From Lachnospiraceae bacterium (GTDB lineage Bacteria > Bacillota > Clostridia > Lachnospirales > Lachnospiraceae): DNA of 64,000 nt. Location of the stretch: the NCBI GenBank assembly GCA_015057165.1, contig SVEY01000005.1, positions 70,593-134,592 on the forward strand, given 5' to 3'. Position 1 is the first letter of the stretch, and every line of letters starts with the position of its first letter. A program made the translations under genes and the position numbers. Positions 50,779 through 58,924 of this stretch are shown in pieces. The notes below the pieces were generated by a model. That model was not told the DNA's origin, did no database searches, and was given only the letters and a program-made list of their open reading frames with translations.

Positions 50779-51570
50779 ATGAAAGCAGATTATAAGAACT
50801 GGATGCCGAAGGGGATGGTGCTTGGAACCGGAATTGCAGGTGTTATTTCGTTGGTATTATATTATATATCTAAAAGTCTTAAAGTGATAAAAGAAGGAAG
50901 GGTTAAGAAGATTATTTCTGCTGTATTATTAGTCCTTTCATTAGTGTTATTACCTGTAACAATATGGATGATTTATTTATATAGGTCATTTTCATATAAC
51001 GGCAAGCGTCAGCTGTCAAAACAGGTTATTAATGGAATTGCTGATTATGTTGATATGCCTGATGGTGGCAAAGGCCTTGATGTCGGCTGCGGAAGTGGAG
51101 CTCTTACAATTGCATGTGCAAAAAGAAATCCCACATCAGAAATGATTGGCATAGATAGGTGGGGGAAAGAATATGCTTCCTTTAGTAAAGAACTCTGCGA
51201 GAACAATGCAAAGGCAGAAGGTGTTAGTAACACATCCTTTGAAAAGGGTGATGCTCTAAGATTACCTTATGAGGACGAAACATTTGATGCCGTTACAAGT
51301 AATTATGTATATCACAATATTCCTAGCAGAGATAGACAAAAGATTCTTCTTGAAACACTTCGTACACTTAAGAAGGGTGGAACCTTTGCCATTCACGATA
51401 TCATGTCTAAAAGTAGATTTGGTGATATGGAAGAGTTTGCTAAGAAACTTCGTGAGATGGGCTATGCAGAGGTAAAGCTAATAGATACAACTGATGGTAT
51501 GTTTATGAATAGAAGTGAGGCATTCTTCATGGAGCTTTCAGGCTCGAAACTATTAGTTGGAAAGAAATAA
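50779..51570 (+). CDS. Membrane-anchored class I SAM-dependent methyltransferase
   Basis: The product has 263 residues. Two N-terminal membrane helices (about 12-30 and 42-70) are followed by a Rossmann methyltransferase domain with motif I LDVGCGSGALTIA (about 98-110), an acidic motif II (IGIDRW) and a motif IV-like TSNYVYHNI. The N-terminal anchor is unusual for this fold. Substrate unknown. It ends the P1B ATPase/HMA operon and lies 300 bases before the second Nif11-type gene. Confidence 0.82.
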   Translation: MKADYKNWMPKGMVLGTGIAGVISLVLYYISKSLKVIKEGRVKKIISAVLLVLSLVLLPVTIWMIYLYRSFSYNGKRQLSKQVINGIADYVDMPDGGKGLDVGCGSGALTIACAKRNPTSEMIGIDRWGKEYASFSKELCENNAKAEGVSNTSFEKGDALRLPYEDETFDAVTSNYVYHNIPSRDRQKILLETLRTLKKGGTFAIHDIMSKSRFGDMEEFAKKLREMGYAEVKLIDTTDGMFMNRSEAFFMELSGSKLLVGKK

Positions 51571-51767
51571 TCCGAGGATGTGAATAGATACAGAGGTGAA
51601 AGTACGGATATAATATTAAGAGTCAACTTCTCAAACTTCTTGTGATTTTTTCGGCTGCTTCAGCACTTGTAGCCTGGATATGTACACTCTTCTAAAGCTA
51701 ATTATATTATTTGCAGCTACACATAAAGTAAAGTGCAGGTTAGAAAAAATGAATTAATAATTAATCG
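51571..51767 (+). other. Gap with possible small hydrophobic peptide remnant
   Basis: No convincing gene. One open stretch (about 51622-51695) reads IKSQLLKLLVIFSAASALVA followed by WICTLF and a stop, a plausible membrane segment, but it has no ATG, GTG or TTG start near the GAGGTG ribosome-like site. It may be a decayed gene end. Confidence 0.3.
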
Positions 51768-51838
51768 AAAATGTCGCATTTCAGAATAAAATTGTGTATA
51801 TGTAAATGTAAGATAAGTTGCACATTATAGCGTATAAT
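51768..51838 (+). promoter_or_regulatory. Conserved upstream element of the second Nif11-type gene
   Basis: AAAATGTCGCATTT (51768-51781) and, 23 bases from its start, ATTGTGTATAT (51791 onward), then GTAAGATAAG. These match the element before the first Nif11-type gene in order, sequence and phasing. Candidate -10 boxes are TTATAG (51825-51830) and TATAAT (51833-51838). Confidence 0.65.
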
Positions 51839-51872
51839 AGTAATATAAAACTAGTTAAAGGAGGTAATTACT

Positions 51873-52163
51873 ATGAGAGATGAATTATTTAAGGGGTTAT
51901 CAGAGGAGCAAATCAAGAAGGTGAAAGATTGCAAGAATTCAGAGGAAATCTTAAACCTTGCTAAGGCAGAAGGAGTTGAGCTTAGTGATGAACAGCTTGA
52001 GGCTGTTTCAGGTGGAGGCTGCTTAGGCACCCGCAAATGTAAGAAGTGTGGCTCTAAAAACATTCACGAAAGACGTCAACAATATCCTGGCAGCAGTGGT
52101 ATGCCAGGACGCGTAGTATATTTTTACACATGTAGAGAATGTGACTACGAATGGACCTCATGA
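51873..52163 (+). CDS. Nif11-type leader fused to zinc-ribbon tail (copy 2)
   Basis: The 96-residue paralog of the 46486 gene has leader MRDELFKGLSEEQIKKVKDC..AKAEGVELSDEQLEAVSGGG with the same GGG-C50 junction, then a tail with C56-K-K-C59 and C87-R-E-C90-DYEW, a zinc-ribbon pattern. The leaders are highly alike, while the middle of the tails (residues 62-86) differs fully in sequence but keeps its length. AAGGAGG precedes the ATG. Its terminator was split by the IS element downstream. Confidence 0.8.
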   Translation: MRDELFKGLSEEQIKKVKDCKNSEEILNLAKAEGVELSDEQLEAVSGGGCLGTRKCKKCGSKNIHERRQQYPGSSGMPGRVVYFYTCRECDYEWTS

Positions 52164-52184
52164 CAATGACTAAAATAAGGCTTT

Positions 52185-52193
52185 AGAGGACTC
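52185..52193 (+). terminator. Left arm of a terminator split by the IS element
   Basis: AGAGGACTC (52185-52193) is the exact complement of GAGTCCTCT at 53997-54005, which is followed by a T-rich tract. Removing the IS and one copy of the flanking CATATCAAA rebuilds a 9-bp stem with a short A/T loop, a normal terminator for the Nif11-type gene. Confidence 0.75.
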
Positions 52194-52262
52194 ATATCAA
52201 ATGATATGATTCCCCTTAAGTAGACAAGGTAAATAACCAAATCTACTTAAGGGGGATTTTTT

Positions 52263-52937
52263 ATGTCTAAATCAAAATGGTCTGCTGAATTTAGGGCGAT
52301 GGTATCGCAAGAGTATCTTGATGGAAAAGGTTCTTACTATTTTTTGGCGAACAAGTATCATATAGGCTATGCAACTATACGAAAGTGGGTTGCCGCTTAT
52401 AAAGTTCATGGAATAGATGCTTTTATTAGTGAGGTTGGAAATAAGAGTTATACACATGAATTTAAAATTATGTGTGTTAAAGAAGTTATTGCTGGTTATG
52501 GTAGTTCTGTAGATATAGGTGCAAAATATAAAATTCATCCAACTGTTTTAGAATCATGGATTAAATTATATAATGCTAATAGAGAACTTAGGGATTACAT
52601 TCCAAAAAGGGAGATCTATATGGCAGATGCAAGAAGAAAAACAACTATTGAAGAACGCAAAGAAATCGTTGAATACTGCTTATCGCATGACAGAGCTTAT
52701 AAAGACACGGCTAGCTTGTATGGTGTCTCATATAGTCAAGTGTATTCATGGGTTAGAAAATATGATGCCACTGGTGAAGAAGGATTGTCTGATAAACGTG
52801 GTCGTCATAAAACTGATGATGAAGTAGATGAATTAGAACGTCTTCGAAGAGAAAACAAACGACTTAAGCGTCAATTAGAAGAAAATGACATGTTGGTACA
52901 GCTGTTAAAAAAAGTGAAAGAATTCGAAGGGATGTGA
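52263..52937 (+). CDS. IS3-family transposase OrfA (HTH protein)
   Basis: The 224-residue product has two helix-turn-helix units (about 5-60, WSAEFRAMVSQEYLDGKGSY..; and 120-180, TTIEERKEIVEYCLSHDRAYKDTASLYGVSYSQVYSWVRKY) and a C-terminal leucine-type coiled coil (ELERLRRENKRLKRQLEEN). It binds the IS ends and dimerises. Near the 3' end a run of seven A in A-AAA-AAA context (52907-52913) would permit a -1 shift into the OrfB frame, which is open from there on. Confidence 0.92.
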   Translation: MSKSKWSAEFRAMVSQEYLDGKGSYYFLANKYHIGYATIRKWVAAYKVHGIDAFISEVGNKSYTHEFKIMCVKEVIAGYGSSVDIGAKYKIHPTVLESWIKLYNANRELRDYIPKREIYMADARRKTTIEERKEIVEYCLSHDRAYKDTASLYGVSYSQVYSWVRKYDATGEEGLSDKRGRHKTDDEVDELERLRRENKRLKRQLEENDMLVQLLKKVKEFEGM

Positions 52938-53899
52938 GGCTCGGCAAACAACGCTATGAATCAAAGTATATGGCAATTAAATACTTTTATGAAAACAAAG
53001 GCTGGAGTATTAACTGGATGTGTAAGCAGTTATCTGTTTCAAGAGCTGCTTATTATAAATGGTTGCATAGAGAAATACCTATTCAGGAGCAGGAAAATAT
53101 TGAACTAGCAAATCTTATCAAAGAGTATGATGAGCGTTTTAATCATATCTTAGGCTATCGAAGAATGACCTCTTGGATCAATCATTTCAATCACACGAAA
53201 TATAGTAAAAAACGTGTTCACAGGATAATGAAGAAGTTAAATGTTCATTCTGTTATCAGAAAGAAAAAGAAAAAATATTTATCTTCAACACCACAAGCTG
53301 TAGTTGAAAATATTCTTCAAAGAGATTTCTATGCAACTGCACCAAATCAAAAATGGGCAACAGATGTAACCGAATTTAAAATACCGGGTGAAAAGAAAAA
53401 ACTATATTTAAGTGCCATTATTGATTTATATGATAGATATCCTGTTTCGTATGTGATTAGTTGTAGAAATGATAATAGATTGGTATTTAAAACATTTGAT
53501 AAAGCTATTATTACAAATCCCAATGCAAAACCTATCTTTCATAGCGATAGAGGATTTCAATATACAAGTAAAGCTTTTCAAAGAAAACTTAAAAATCAAG
53601 ATATGCAACAATCAATGTCTAGAGTAGGTCATTGTATTGACAACGGGCCAACAGAAGGTTTTTGGGGGATTATCAAATCTGAGATGTATGCCTTATATGA
53701 AATCACAGATGAAGCCTCTCTGAGATTTGCAATCAACGATTATCTAAGGTTTTATGCAGAAGAACGCATACAAGAACGCTATAACTGTAAAACTCCGCTT
53801 GAAGTAAGAATGGAAGCTTTATCCTCTGTAAATCCTACAGAATATCCTATTCCAGAAAACAAGCGAATCAATAAATACAAAGAGAAATGGTGTGCATAG
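52934..53899 (+). CDS. IS3-family transposase OrfB (DDE integrase)
   Basis: The 321-residue catalytic part belongs to the rve integrase fold. The DDE residues are visible: WATDVTEF, FHSDRGFQY and DNGPTEGFWG. The N-terminal HTH_21-like region GYRRMTSWI is also present. It can start at GTG 52934 inside the OrfA end (coupled) or be made as an OrfAB fusion by -1 frameshifting. No internal stop or frameshift was seen. Confidence 0.93.
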   Translation: MRLGKQRYESKYMAIKYFYENKGWSINWMCKQLSVSRAAYYKWLHREIPIQEQENIELANLIKEYDERFNHILGYRRMTSWINHFNHTKYSKKRVHRIMKKLNVHSVIRKKKKKYLSSTPQAVVENILQRDFYATAPNQKWATDVTEFKIPGEKKKLYLSAIIDLYDRYPVSYVISCRNDNRLVFKTFDKAIITNPNAKPIFHSDRGFQYTSKAFQRKLKNQDMQQSMSRVGHCIDNGPTEGFWGIIKSEMYALYEITDEASLRFAINDYLRFYAEERIQERYNCKTPLEVRMEALSSVNPTEYPIPENKRINKYKEKWCA

Positions 53900-53996
53900 A
53901 AAAATGGCCATACCTCATACGAAGTATGGTCATTCTCTAAACACTCATTTTAGATATTTATCCTGTCTACTTGACAGGGAGCATATCAAAATTTAA

Positions 53997-54016
53997 GAGT
54001 CCTCTTTTTATTTTGT
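53997..54016 (+). terminator. Right arm and T tract of the split terminator
   Basis: GAGTCCTCT (53997-54005) followed by TTTTTATTTT completes the hairpin whose other arm is at 52185-52193, now 1.8 kb away. Confidence 0.72.
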
Positions 54017-54328
54017 ATATAGCAAAGCTGCAAATTATTTGTGTTTAATTGAAAAGGGCCACTATATATGGTATGATTTACAAGTGCATAATGGGTACAT
54101 AGAAATTGATTCCTTATTTCACATATCTTAACAAACCTTCACAAATTCCTTTATTTCGCGGAATTCTTAAGATTTCAATCTGATATATCATCACATATTT
54201 TCACATAGTTTAACAGCAAATTGGTGTAGAATTGGTGTCAGGATTGGTGTCAAAGTTGTAGTTATTATTATTCCCAGACAGAGCTTTGATATTATAAATA
54301 GTAAATTGAACACTTATTATTTACTTTT
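54017..54328 (-). other. Gene-free stretch with probable integrase 3' remnant
   Basis: No intact gene is seen. On the minus strand, 54260-54220 carries three near copies of GACACCAAT that read DTNPDTNSTP, the kind of repeated Thr/Pro/Asn ending seen at the C-terminus of many Clostridia tyrosine integrases; stops follow soon. Short repeats TCACA(T/A)(A/T) are common at 54120-54210. This may be an old island junction. Confidence 0.35.
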
Positions 54329-54356
54329 GTGCTAATATGAGTTACAATATTAGCAC
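54329..54356 (+). promoter_or_regulatory. Inverted repeat upstream of abiEi
   Basis: GTGCTAATA (54329-54337) and TATTAGCAC (54348-54356) form a perfect 9-bp dyad ending 16 bases before the abiEi ATG. AbiEi antitoxins of the family repress their own operon by binding inverted repeats, so this is the likely operator. Confidence 0.7.
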
Positions 54357-54372
54357 GAAAGTAGGTGGAGAT

Positions 54373-54954
54373 ATGAATCGAATTGAAAAATTATTAGATG
54401 AATCAGGTCTATTATTAACAAAGGTTGCAATGGATGCTGGTGTTACAAAGTATGACCTATATAATTATATTGAAGAAAATAAATATGAGCGTGTTGCTCA
54501 TGGAATGTATGTTGCACCTGATGCATGGGAAGATGAAAACTATATAATTTCATTAAGGTGCCCTAAAGCTGTCATTTCTCATGATGAAGCATTGTATTAT
54601 TATGGATTAGTAGATAGAGAACCATATAAGCATACAATTACAATTTATACAGGTTATGGGACAGCAAGACTTATTAAAGACGGAATAAAGGTATATACAG
54701 TAAAAAAAGAACTGCTTGATGTTGGAAAAACTGAAGTGATATCTTCATTTGGTCATAAGATACCTATGTACAATCTAGAAAGAACAATTTGCGATTTGAT
54801 TAGAAGCCGAAGTAGTTTTGAGATTCAAGACTTTCAGACTGCACTAAAAAGTTACCTAAAGAAAAAGGATAAAGACTTAAATCTTCTTATGGAATATGCA
54901 AAGCTATTTCATATTGATAAGAGATTGAGAGAGTATATGGAGGTATTATTATAA
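54373..54954 (+). CDS. abiEi: AbiEi-type antitoxin / transcriptional regulator
   Basis: The 193-residue product starts at ATG 54373, preceded by AGGTGGAG; the upstream ATG at 54337 lies within the operator and lacks a ribosome site. The N-terminal winged helix (LLDESGLLLTKVAMDAGVTKYDLYNYIEENKYERVAHGMYV) and the C-terminal antitoxin domain (YYGLVDREPY, YNLERTICDLIR) are typical of AbiEi type IV antitoxins. It overlaps the toxin gene by one base. Together they form an abortive-infection or maintenance toxin-antitoxin unit. Confidence 0.9.
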   Translation: MNRIEKLLDESGLLLTKVAMDAGVTKYDLYNYIEENKYERVAHGMYVAPDAWEDENYIISLRCPKAVISHDEALYYYGLVDREPYKHTITIYTGYGTARLIKDGIKVYTVKKELLDVGKTEVISSFGHKIPMYNLERTICDLIRSRSSFEIQDFQTALKSYLKKKDKDLNLLMEYAKLFHIDKRLREYMEVLL

Positions 54955-55793
54955 TGGCATTATCTAAAGAACAACTAAAAGGCCGTATAAGGAATGTTGC
55001 TAAAGAGAATAATGCAGATGCACGTATTTTAATGCGTATTTATATGATGGAACGCTTTTTAGAAAGGGTGTCGCATTCGAAATATGCGGATAGCTTTATT
55101 ATAAAAGGTGGTATTCTTGTCACATCAATGGTTGGTGTGTCTATGCGTTCAACTATGGATGTAGATACAACAATACGAAATCTTAACTTATCAGAAGAAG
55201 GCATAGTACCTATAATAAAAGAAATATGTGAAATAGATATGGATGATGATGTCTTGTTCAAAATAAAGGAAGTTTCAAGTATCATGGATGAAATGGAATA
55301 TCCCGGTATTCGGATTAATATCAATGCTATGCTAGAGAGTATGGTTATAATTATCAAAATAGATATATCTACTGATGATGTGATAACTCCAAAAGCTGTA
55401 GAATATGAATATGATTTGATGCTTGAAGATAGGTCTATCAAACTCTGGTCATATAATCTTGAAACAATCTTAGCTGAGAAACTTCAAACGATTCTTTCTC
55501 GTGGTGTATTAAATACGAGAATGAGAGATTTTTATGACATATATGTATTGTTCCTTCGTTATAGAAGTGAAATAGATTATGTAGTGTTAAAAGAAGCTTT
55601 GGAAGCAACCTGTATAAAAAGAAATACGATAAGCCTTAAAGATAGTTGGAGAGACATAGTTGATACAATTGAGAATGATTCTAAGTTAAATATTCTTTGG
55701 GAATCGTATCAACGCAAATACTCCTATGCAGAAGATATAAGATATAAAGAAACCATACAAGTAGCAAGAGGACTACTAGAAAGGATTATGTAG
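54954..55793 (+). CDS. abiEii: AbiEii-type nucleotidyltransferase toxin
   Basis: The 279-residue nucleotidyltransferase-fold toxin has the core motif FIIKGGILVTSMVGVSMRSTMDVDTTIRNL (about 44-73), with the GG/S and acidic DVD elements. A conserved C-terminal block LETILAEKLQTILSRG..NTRMRDFYDIYVL follows, typical of AbiEii. AbiEii enzymes pyrophosphorylate or nucleotidylate tRNA or use GTP; the exact target here is unknown. Co-transcribed with abiEi. Confidence 0.92.
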   Translation: MALSKEQLKGRIRNVAKENNADARILMRIYMMERFLERVSHSKYADSFIIKGGILVTSMVGVSMRSTMDVDTTIRNLNLSEEGIVPIIKEICEIDMDDDVLFKIKEVSSIMDEMEYPGIRININAMLESMVIIIKIDISTDDVITPKAVEYEYDLMLEDRSIKLWSYNLETILAEKLQTILSRGVLNTRMRDFYDIYVLFLRYRSEIDYVVLKEALEATCIKRNTISLKDSWRDIVDTIENDSKLNILWESYQRKYSYAEDIRYKETIQVARGLLERIM

Positions 55794-55798
55794 CTGAA

Positions 55799-56164
55799 TT
55801 GAGAACGCAGGTTGAAAGAATAAATAGTGTAATCCATGAACGATATTATGCACATCATAAAGGAGTGAGTCATTATGCCTATCTATTGTTTTGCCCTGAT
55901 TACTACACACGAAAAAAAATAAAGAGATGTCAACCCCTTGCCGCGAAGCGGTGCAAGGCAGGGTTGATATCTCTTATTTTTTTCGTACAATGTCTAAGGC
56001 AAAACAAGAGAAAACTCCACGGACGGTACTTTATCAAAAAGATAAGTGAACTTGCTGATTGGAGCCTTGATTGTCCCTATATTATCCAGGGAGAATTCTT
56101 CTCAGAGCACAACATTATTGTTTTCAAACTTGATGAGGCGATAGCCTGTAATAAGCCGGTGTAA
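55799..56164 (+). other. Doubtful open frame interrupted by fold-back element A
   Basis: A 121-codon frame from a TTG runs through the fold-back element, so it is not a normal gene. The part after the element (about 56021-56164) reads FIKKISELADWSLDCPYIIQ and onward to a stop, and the part before it contains ATG-led MPIYCFALITTHEKK. Each could be a piece of an older gene broken by the element. No family recognised. Confidence 0.3.
55888..56005. repeat. Fold-back element, copy A (MITE-like or structured RNA)
   Basis: Ends GTTTTGCC (55888-55895) and GGCAAAAC (55998-56005) are inverted repeats. Inside, a ~26-bp stem (about 55909-55936 with 55961-55986) of type ACGA(A)n..GAGAT(G)TCAACCC and an inner hairpin with CCTTGC/GCAAGG and CGC/GCG form one long arm. 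A related copy with compensating changes lies at 63881-63998. No transposase is linked. Confidence 0.75.
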
Positions 56165-56181
56165 TGCACCGCACCTTTCAA

Positions 56182-56211
56182 AATGCACCCACTTTGTCCG
56201 TGGGGTGCATT
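56182..56211. other. Hairpin in the gap before the zinc-ribbon module
   Basis: AATGCACCCAC and GTGGGGTGCATT pair almost perfectly around TTTGTCC. There is no T tract. The surrounding gap (56165-56443) has otherwise only the terminator-like hairpin at 56242 and the operator at 56271. Confidence 0.55.
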
Positions 56212-56241
56212 GGTATCCATATTAGAGTTATTTGCTATAAG

Positions 56242-56267
56242 AGTTCAACCGAAAGGTTGGGCTTTTT
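56242..56267 (+). terminator. Terminator-like hairpin
   Basis: AGTTCAACC and GGTTGGGCT pair (two G-U) around a GAAA tetraloop, followed by five T. Confidence 0.7.
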
Positions 56268-56270
56268 GTG

Positions 56271-56333
56271 TGACATAAAATCTCAAAATTGAGATTTTTG
56301 TCAATGGGTTGATTTGGCAGGAACGGGTATGAT
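56271..56333 (+). promoter_or_regulatory. 33-bp palindromic operator and promoter of the zinc-ribbon gene
   Basis: The dyad spans 56271-56303: outer TGACA..TGTCA, inner TCTCA..TGAGA joined by A/T. TTGATT begins 38 bases and TATGAT 57 bases from its start. The same palindrome with identical phasing occurs at 58925-58957 before the lipoprotein gene. Confidence 0.75.
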
Positions 56334-56443
56334 AGACTATATTTAAATCATCTGTAATATCTCATAAAGGTTTTTGTTAAAGCATTTTCCTGTTAATTTG
56401 GGAGTTACAGGTAAGTAAGTATAAATGTAGGAGGTTATCCGAT

Positions 56444-57415
56444 ATGAGATGTCCGAATTGCGGAAGAGAAATACAGGGGGGAGCGCATTTCTGTAGTGGC
56501 TGCGGTTTTAGATTTGGTAATCAGCAACCATATAATCCGCAGGGTAATATGCCCCCTAAAAAGTCTAAGGGAGGAATTATTGCCCTTATAGTTATTGGTT
56601 CTGTAGTAGCATTTGCACTTGTAGGATTATTAGTCTTCTTTTTAGTATCACATTTTCTGGGTGGAAGTATAAGTTCAAAAGACGCTAAAGCAATGGACGG
56701 AACATGGGAATTCGTAGCGGCTACGATTGACGGTAAGAAGGTGGCTGCTAAGGATACGGGGACGCCTATGTCTTTTGTGTTCGAGAAGAACGGTAAGGCT
56801 ATATACACTCTTAACGGAGAATCTGAGAAATATAAGTGGGAAAAAGACGGTAAATTAATCACTATATATGTTGAGGAAGACGGTAAAGAAAAAGGTCATA
56901 CGGCGGTTCTATCCGATAACTATTTCACACTTCAGTGGAACGTCAACGGTAAGGCAATGGAGCTGATTTTCGCTAAGCAAGGAACTGATGCGGCAGATCC
57001 TAAGAAATATGTGCCTGAAAATACCATCGCGTCATCTCAGACAACACCGCAAACAACTGATGGTTCTTCACAGATAAAGAAAAATACTAACTCGAAAAGT
57101 AATACGCAGAATTCCGGTTCTTCCCGGGATAATTGCATAGGCACATGGAAAGCGACAAGCGGAACGGCTGCGGGACAAGAGGTAACGAATCCTGATTTCT
57201 TGGCGACATTTGTGCTATCCGGTGATGGCACGGTAAGCCAAACAAGATACCGTAAAACAACTTCGGGAATCTGGCAGTATGAGGGTGGCGAGGTTACAAT
57301 TATTATTTACGATGCAGAGGGGTCGTCATATAAAGGAACAGTATCCGGCAATCAAATGAGGCTGTCAGGTGATGATGGACAATATGATATAACGATGGTT
57401 TTGTCGAAGCAATAA
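56444..57415 (+). CDS. Zinc-ribbon membrane protein with two lipocalin-like domains
   Basis: The product has 323 residues. An N-terminal zinc ribbon MRCPNCGREIQGGAHFCSGCGF (CxxC..CxxC) is followed by a Pro/Gln linker, one membrane helix (about 44-72), then two extracellular beta domains of lipocalin-like repeat type (DGTWEFVAATIDGKKV.. at ~85-180 and IGTWKATSGTAAGQEV.. at ~230-320) joined by a Ser/Thr/Asn linker. The zinc ribbon would stay inside the cell. Function unknown. Third-position G/C use is higher than in the pilus and feo genes, suggesting transfer. The 33-bp palindrome upstream is shared with the lipoprotein gene. Confidence 0.72.
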   Translation: MRCPNCGREIQGGAHFCSGCGFRFGNQQPYNPQGNMPPKKSKGGIIALIVIGSVVAFALVGLLVFFLVSHFLGGSISSKDAKAMDGTWEFVAATIDGKKVAAKDTGTPMSFVFEKNGKAIYTLNGESEKYKWEKDGKLITIYVEEDGKEKGHTAVLSDNYFTLQWNVNGKAMELIFAKQGTDAADPKKYVPENTIASSQTTPQTTDGSSQIKKNTNSKSNTQNSGSSRDNCIGTWKATSGTAAGQEVTNPDFLATFVLSGDGTVSQTRYRKTTSGIWQYEGGEVTIIIYDAEGSSYKGTVSGNQMRLSGDDGQYDITMVLSKQ

Positions 57416-57447
57416 TTATTTGCAGAAATATTGACAAACGAACCATA

Positions 57448-58839
57448 CTATAGTTCTTCAAAGAATTCATTAAAGGATTTAACAAGCAAATGGTGCTTAA
57501 GCCCGATATTTACGCCCGTCTCATTATGCGTAAGATATACGGCGTCTTTTGTAATAACGATATTGATGCCGTTATATTCGTATGTCTTACTGTCGTTGTC
57601 TTCAGGTATGCTATCCGGATGCTCCACAAGGGGTACTGCATTTTCCTTCATCTTGTCATAACTATCACATAGCATAGAGATTTCGTTTGTATCGGTGAGG
57701 TAGTGATATATACTGTTTCCCTCGGTACCCTTGATTTGTAAGCCGGTAATAGCATGACCCTTTGGATTAATAAATAATGAGTGTGAGAAAATGTTGCTAA
57801 GCCGTGCGTGTTCAAAGTAGTACGGCTCCACCTTTCCCGTTTGATATAGGGGAAGCCAGGCTATAATTGCATTAGTCAGCTCTGGAGTAGATCTTTTGAG
57901 ATTGTGAATAATAATAATTTTCACACCCTTTTGAATAAGAAGCAGCATTGAATTCTGCCATTTTGTGAAAAACTGCGGGTCTTCCGTCATCCATTCCATA
58001 GAGCTGTCTGAGTAGAGGCAGAGATAGCGCGGCTTTTTCTCCAGCGCTGTAGCGAAGAATTGTTCAACGGCCTGTCTCAGACCTTCATTTCCAATATAAG
58101 ACATGGGGGCATCTTCTTGTTTTGTCGGAAGAATAAAATTCTTCGACCTTCTGAGCTTTTTTTGCTTAGTGGTCGCAGTGACATTAAATGTCTCAAGAAG
58201 GCTTTTTGTGTTACTATCTCTTGGAATAACGATGGGCGCGTTGTAATCGGTAAACCATTCTTGGAACGAATCTCTGTTAAGGTTGTCTTTTTTTATTCCG
58301 CTTGATTTGCTGATAAATGAATAATCTTCGGCGGACTCAACTCTATCCCATAGTTCATTTGCCAGTTTGAGAGAGAAGCTCGACGCGGGATTAACATCCC
58401 TGCCACCGTTCCTGTATCGGCTGATGACTGCAGGGTCACAATTAAGCTTCTCTGTTATCTCTGCATTGGAAATATTAAATCTGTCAAGAAGAACATTTAT
58501 CTTGTAAATGTATGTCACGGTATCCCTGTGTTTATCAATTACATATTTTGTAGGCATATCTTCATACAGCCAATCGGTTATCCCCGTTTTAAAGTCATCG
58601 GATGAAAGAGCTATATCAACGCCTGTAATCTCGCTTATCGTATTAAGTTTATCGTTGTCTTTTGCATAACGGTAAATGCCGTCAATTATTTTTACGACAG
58701 ATGCACTGTGCTTGTTGGGGATTCGCTTGCCGGAAGAAATGTGACTTATGGATGTCCTGTCAATATCGGCATATTTAGAGATAGCTAGTTTGGTAGCATC
58801 AATTTCTTTTATCAGTTCGTTAATTCTATCATTTAACAT
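57448..58839 (-). CDS. Two-HTH regulator with PLD-like C-terminal domain
   Basis: The product has 463 residues. An N-terminal XRE-type helix-turn-helix (about 15-50, ATKLAISKYADIDRTSISHISSGKRIP) and a second one (about 115-150, NISNAEITEKLNCDPAVISRYRNGGR) are followed by a ~200-residue domain (YLCLYSDSSMEWM, KGVKIIIIHNLKRSTPELTNAIIAWLPLYQTGKVEPYY) that resembles phospholipase-D-like sensor domains, from memory. It is transcribed opposite to and between the two palindrome-controlled genes, and one palindrome lies 86 bases from its start. Likely regulator of the module. Confidence 0.75.
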   Translation of the reverse strand: MLNDRINELIKEIDATKLAISKYADIDRTSISHISSGKRIPNKHSASVVKIIDGIYRYAKDNDKLNTISEITGVDIALSSDDFKTGITDWLYEDMPTKYVIDKHRDTVTYIYKINVLLDRFNISNAEITEKLNCDPAVISRYRNGGRDVNPASSFSLKLANELWDRVESAEDYSFISKSSGIKKDNLNRDSFQEWFTDYNAPIVIPRDSNTKSLLETFNVTATTKQKKLRRSKNFILPTKQEDAPMSYIGNEGLRQAVEQFFATALEKKPRYLCLYSDSSMEWMTEDPQFFTKWQNSMLLLIQKGVKIIIIHNLKRSTPELTNAIIAWLPLYQTGKVEPYYFEHARLSNIFSHSLFINPKGHAITGLQIKGTEGNSIYHYLTDTNEISMLCDSYDKMKENAVPLVEHPDSIPEDNDSKTYEYNGINIVITKDAVYLTHNETGVNIGLKHHLLVKSFNEFFEEL

Positions 58840-58924
58840 GACTATACGCCTCCGATTTTTAATACTATTAGTGTATCATTTCGGATGAAAATTGTCTATT
58901 TTACGAAAAGGATATTTGCTTGCG

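Larger units (their letters stand above)
52202..53990 (+). mobile_element. IS3-family insertion sequence
   Basis: Two overlapping transposase frames lie inside imperfect terminal inverted repeats of about 29 bp sharing AAGTAGACA(A/G)G(A/G)TAAATA, left near 52207-52235, right near 53955-53983. The direct repeat CATATCAAA flanks the element (52193-52201 and 53982-53990). I place the ends by that repeat; the exact tips are uncertain by several bases. A third, internal hairpin arm (ATCTACTTAAGGGGGAT, 52240-52256) pairs with the left end. Coding frames look intact, so the element may be active. Confidence 0.85.

Noticed and set aside
55799..56164. 121-codon frame as a real gene
   Set aside because: It runs straight through the fold-back element and starts with a poor TTG; kept only as possible broken remnants.
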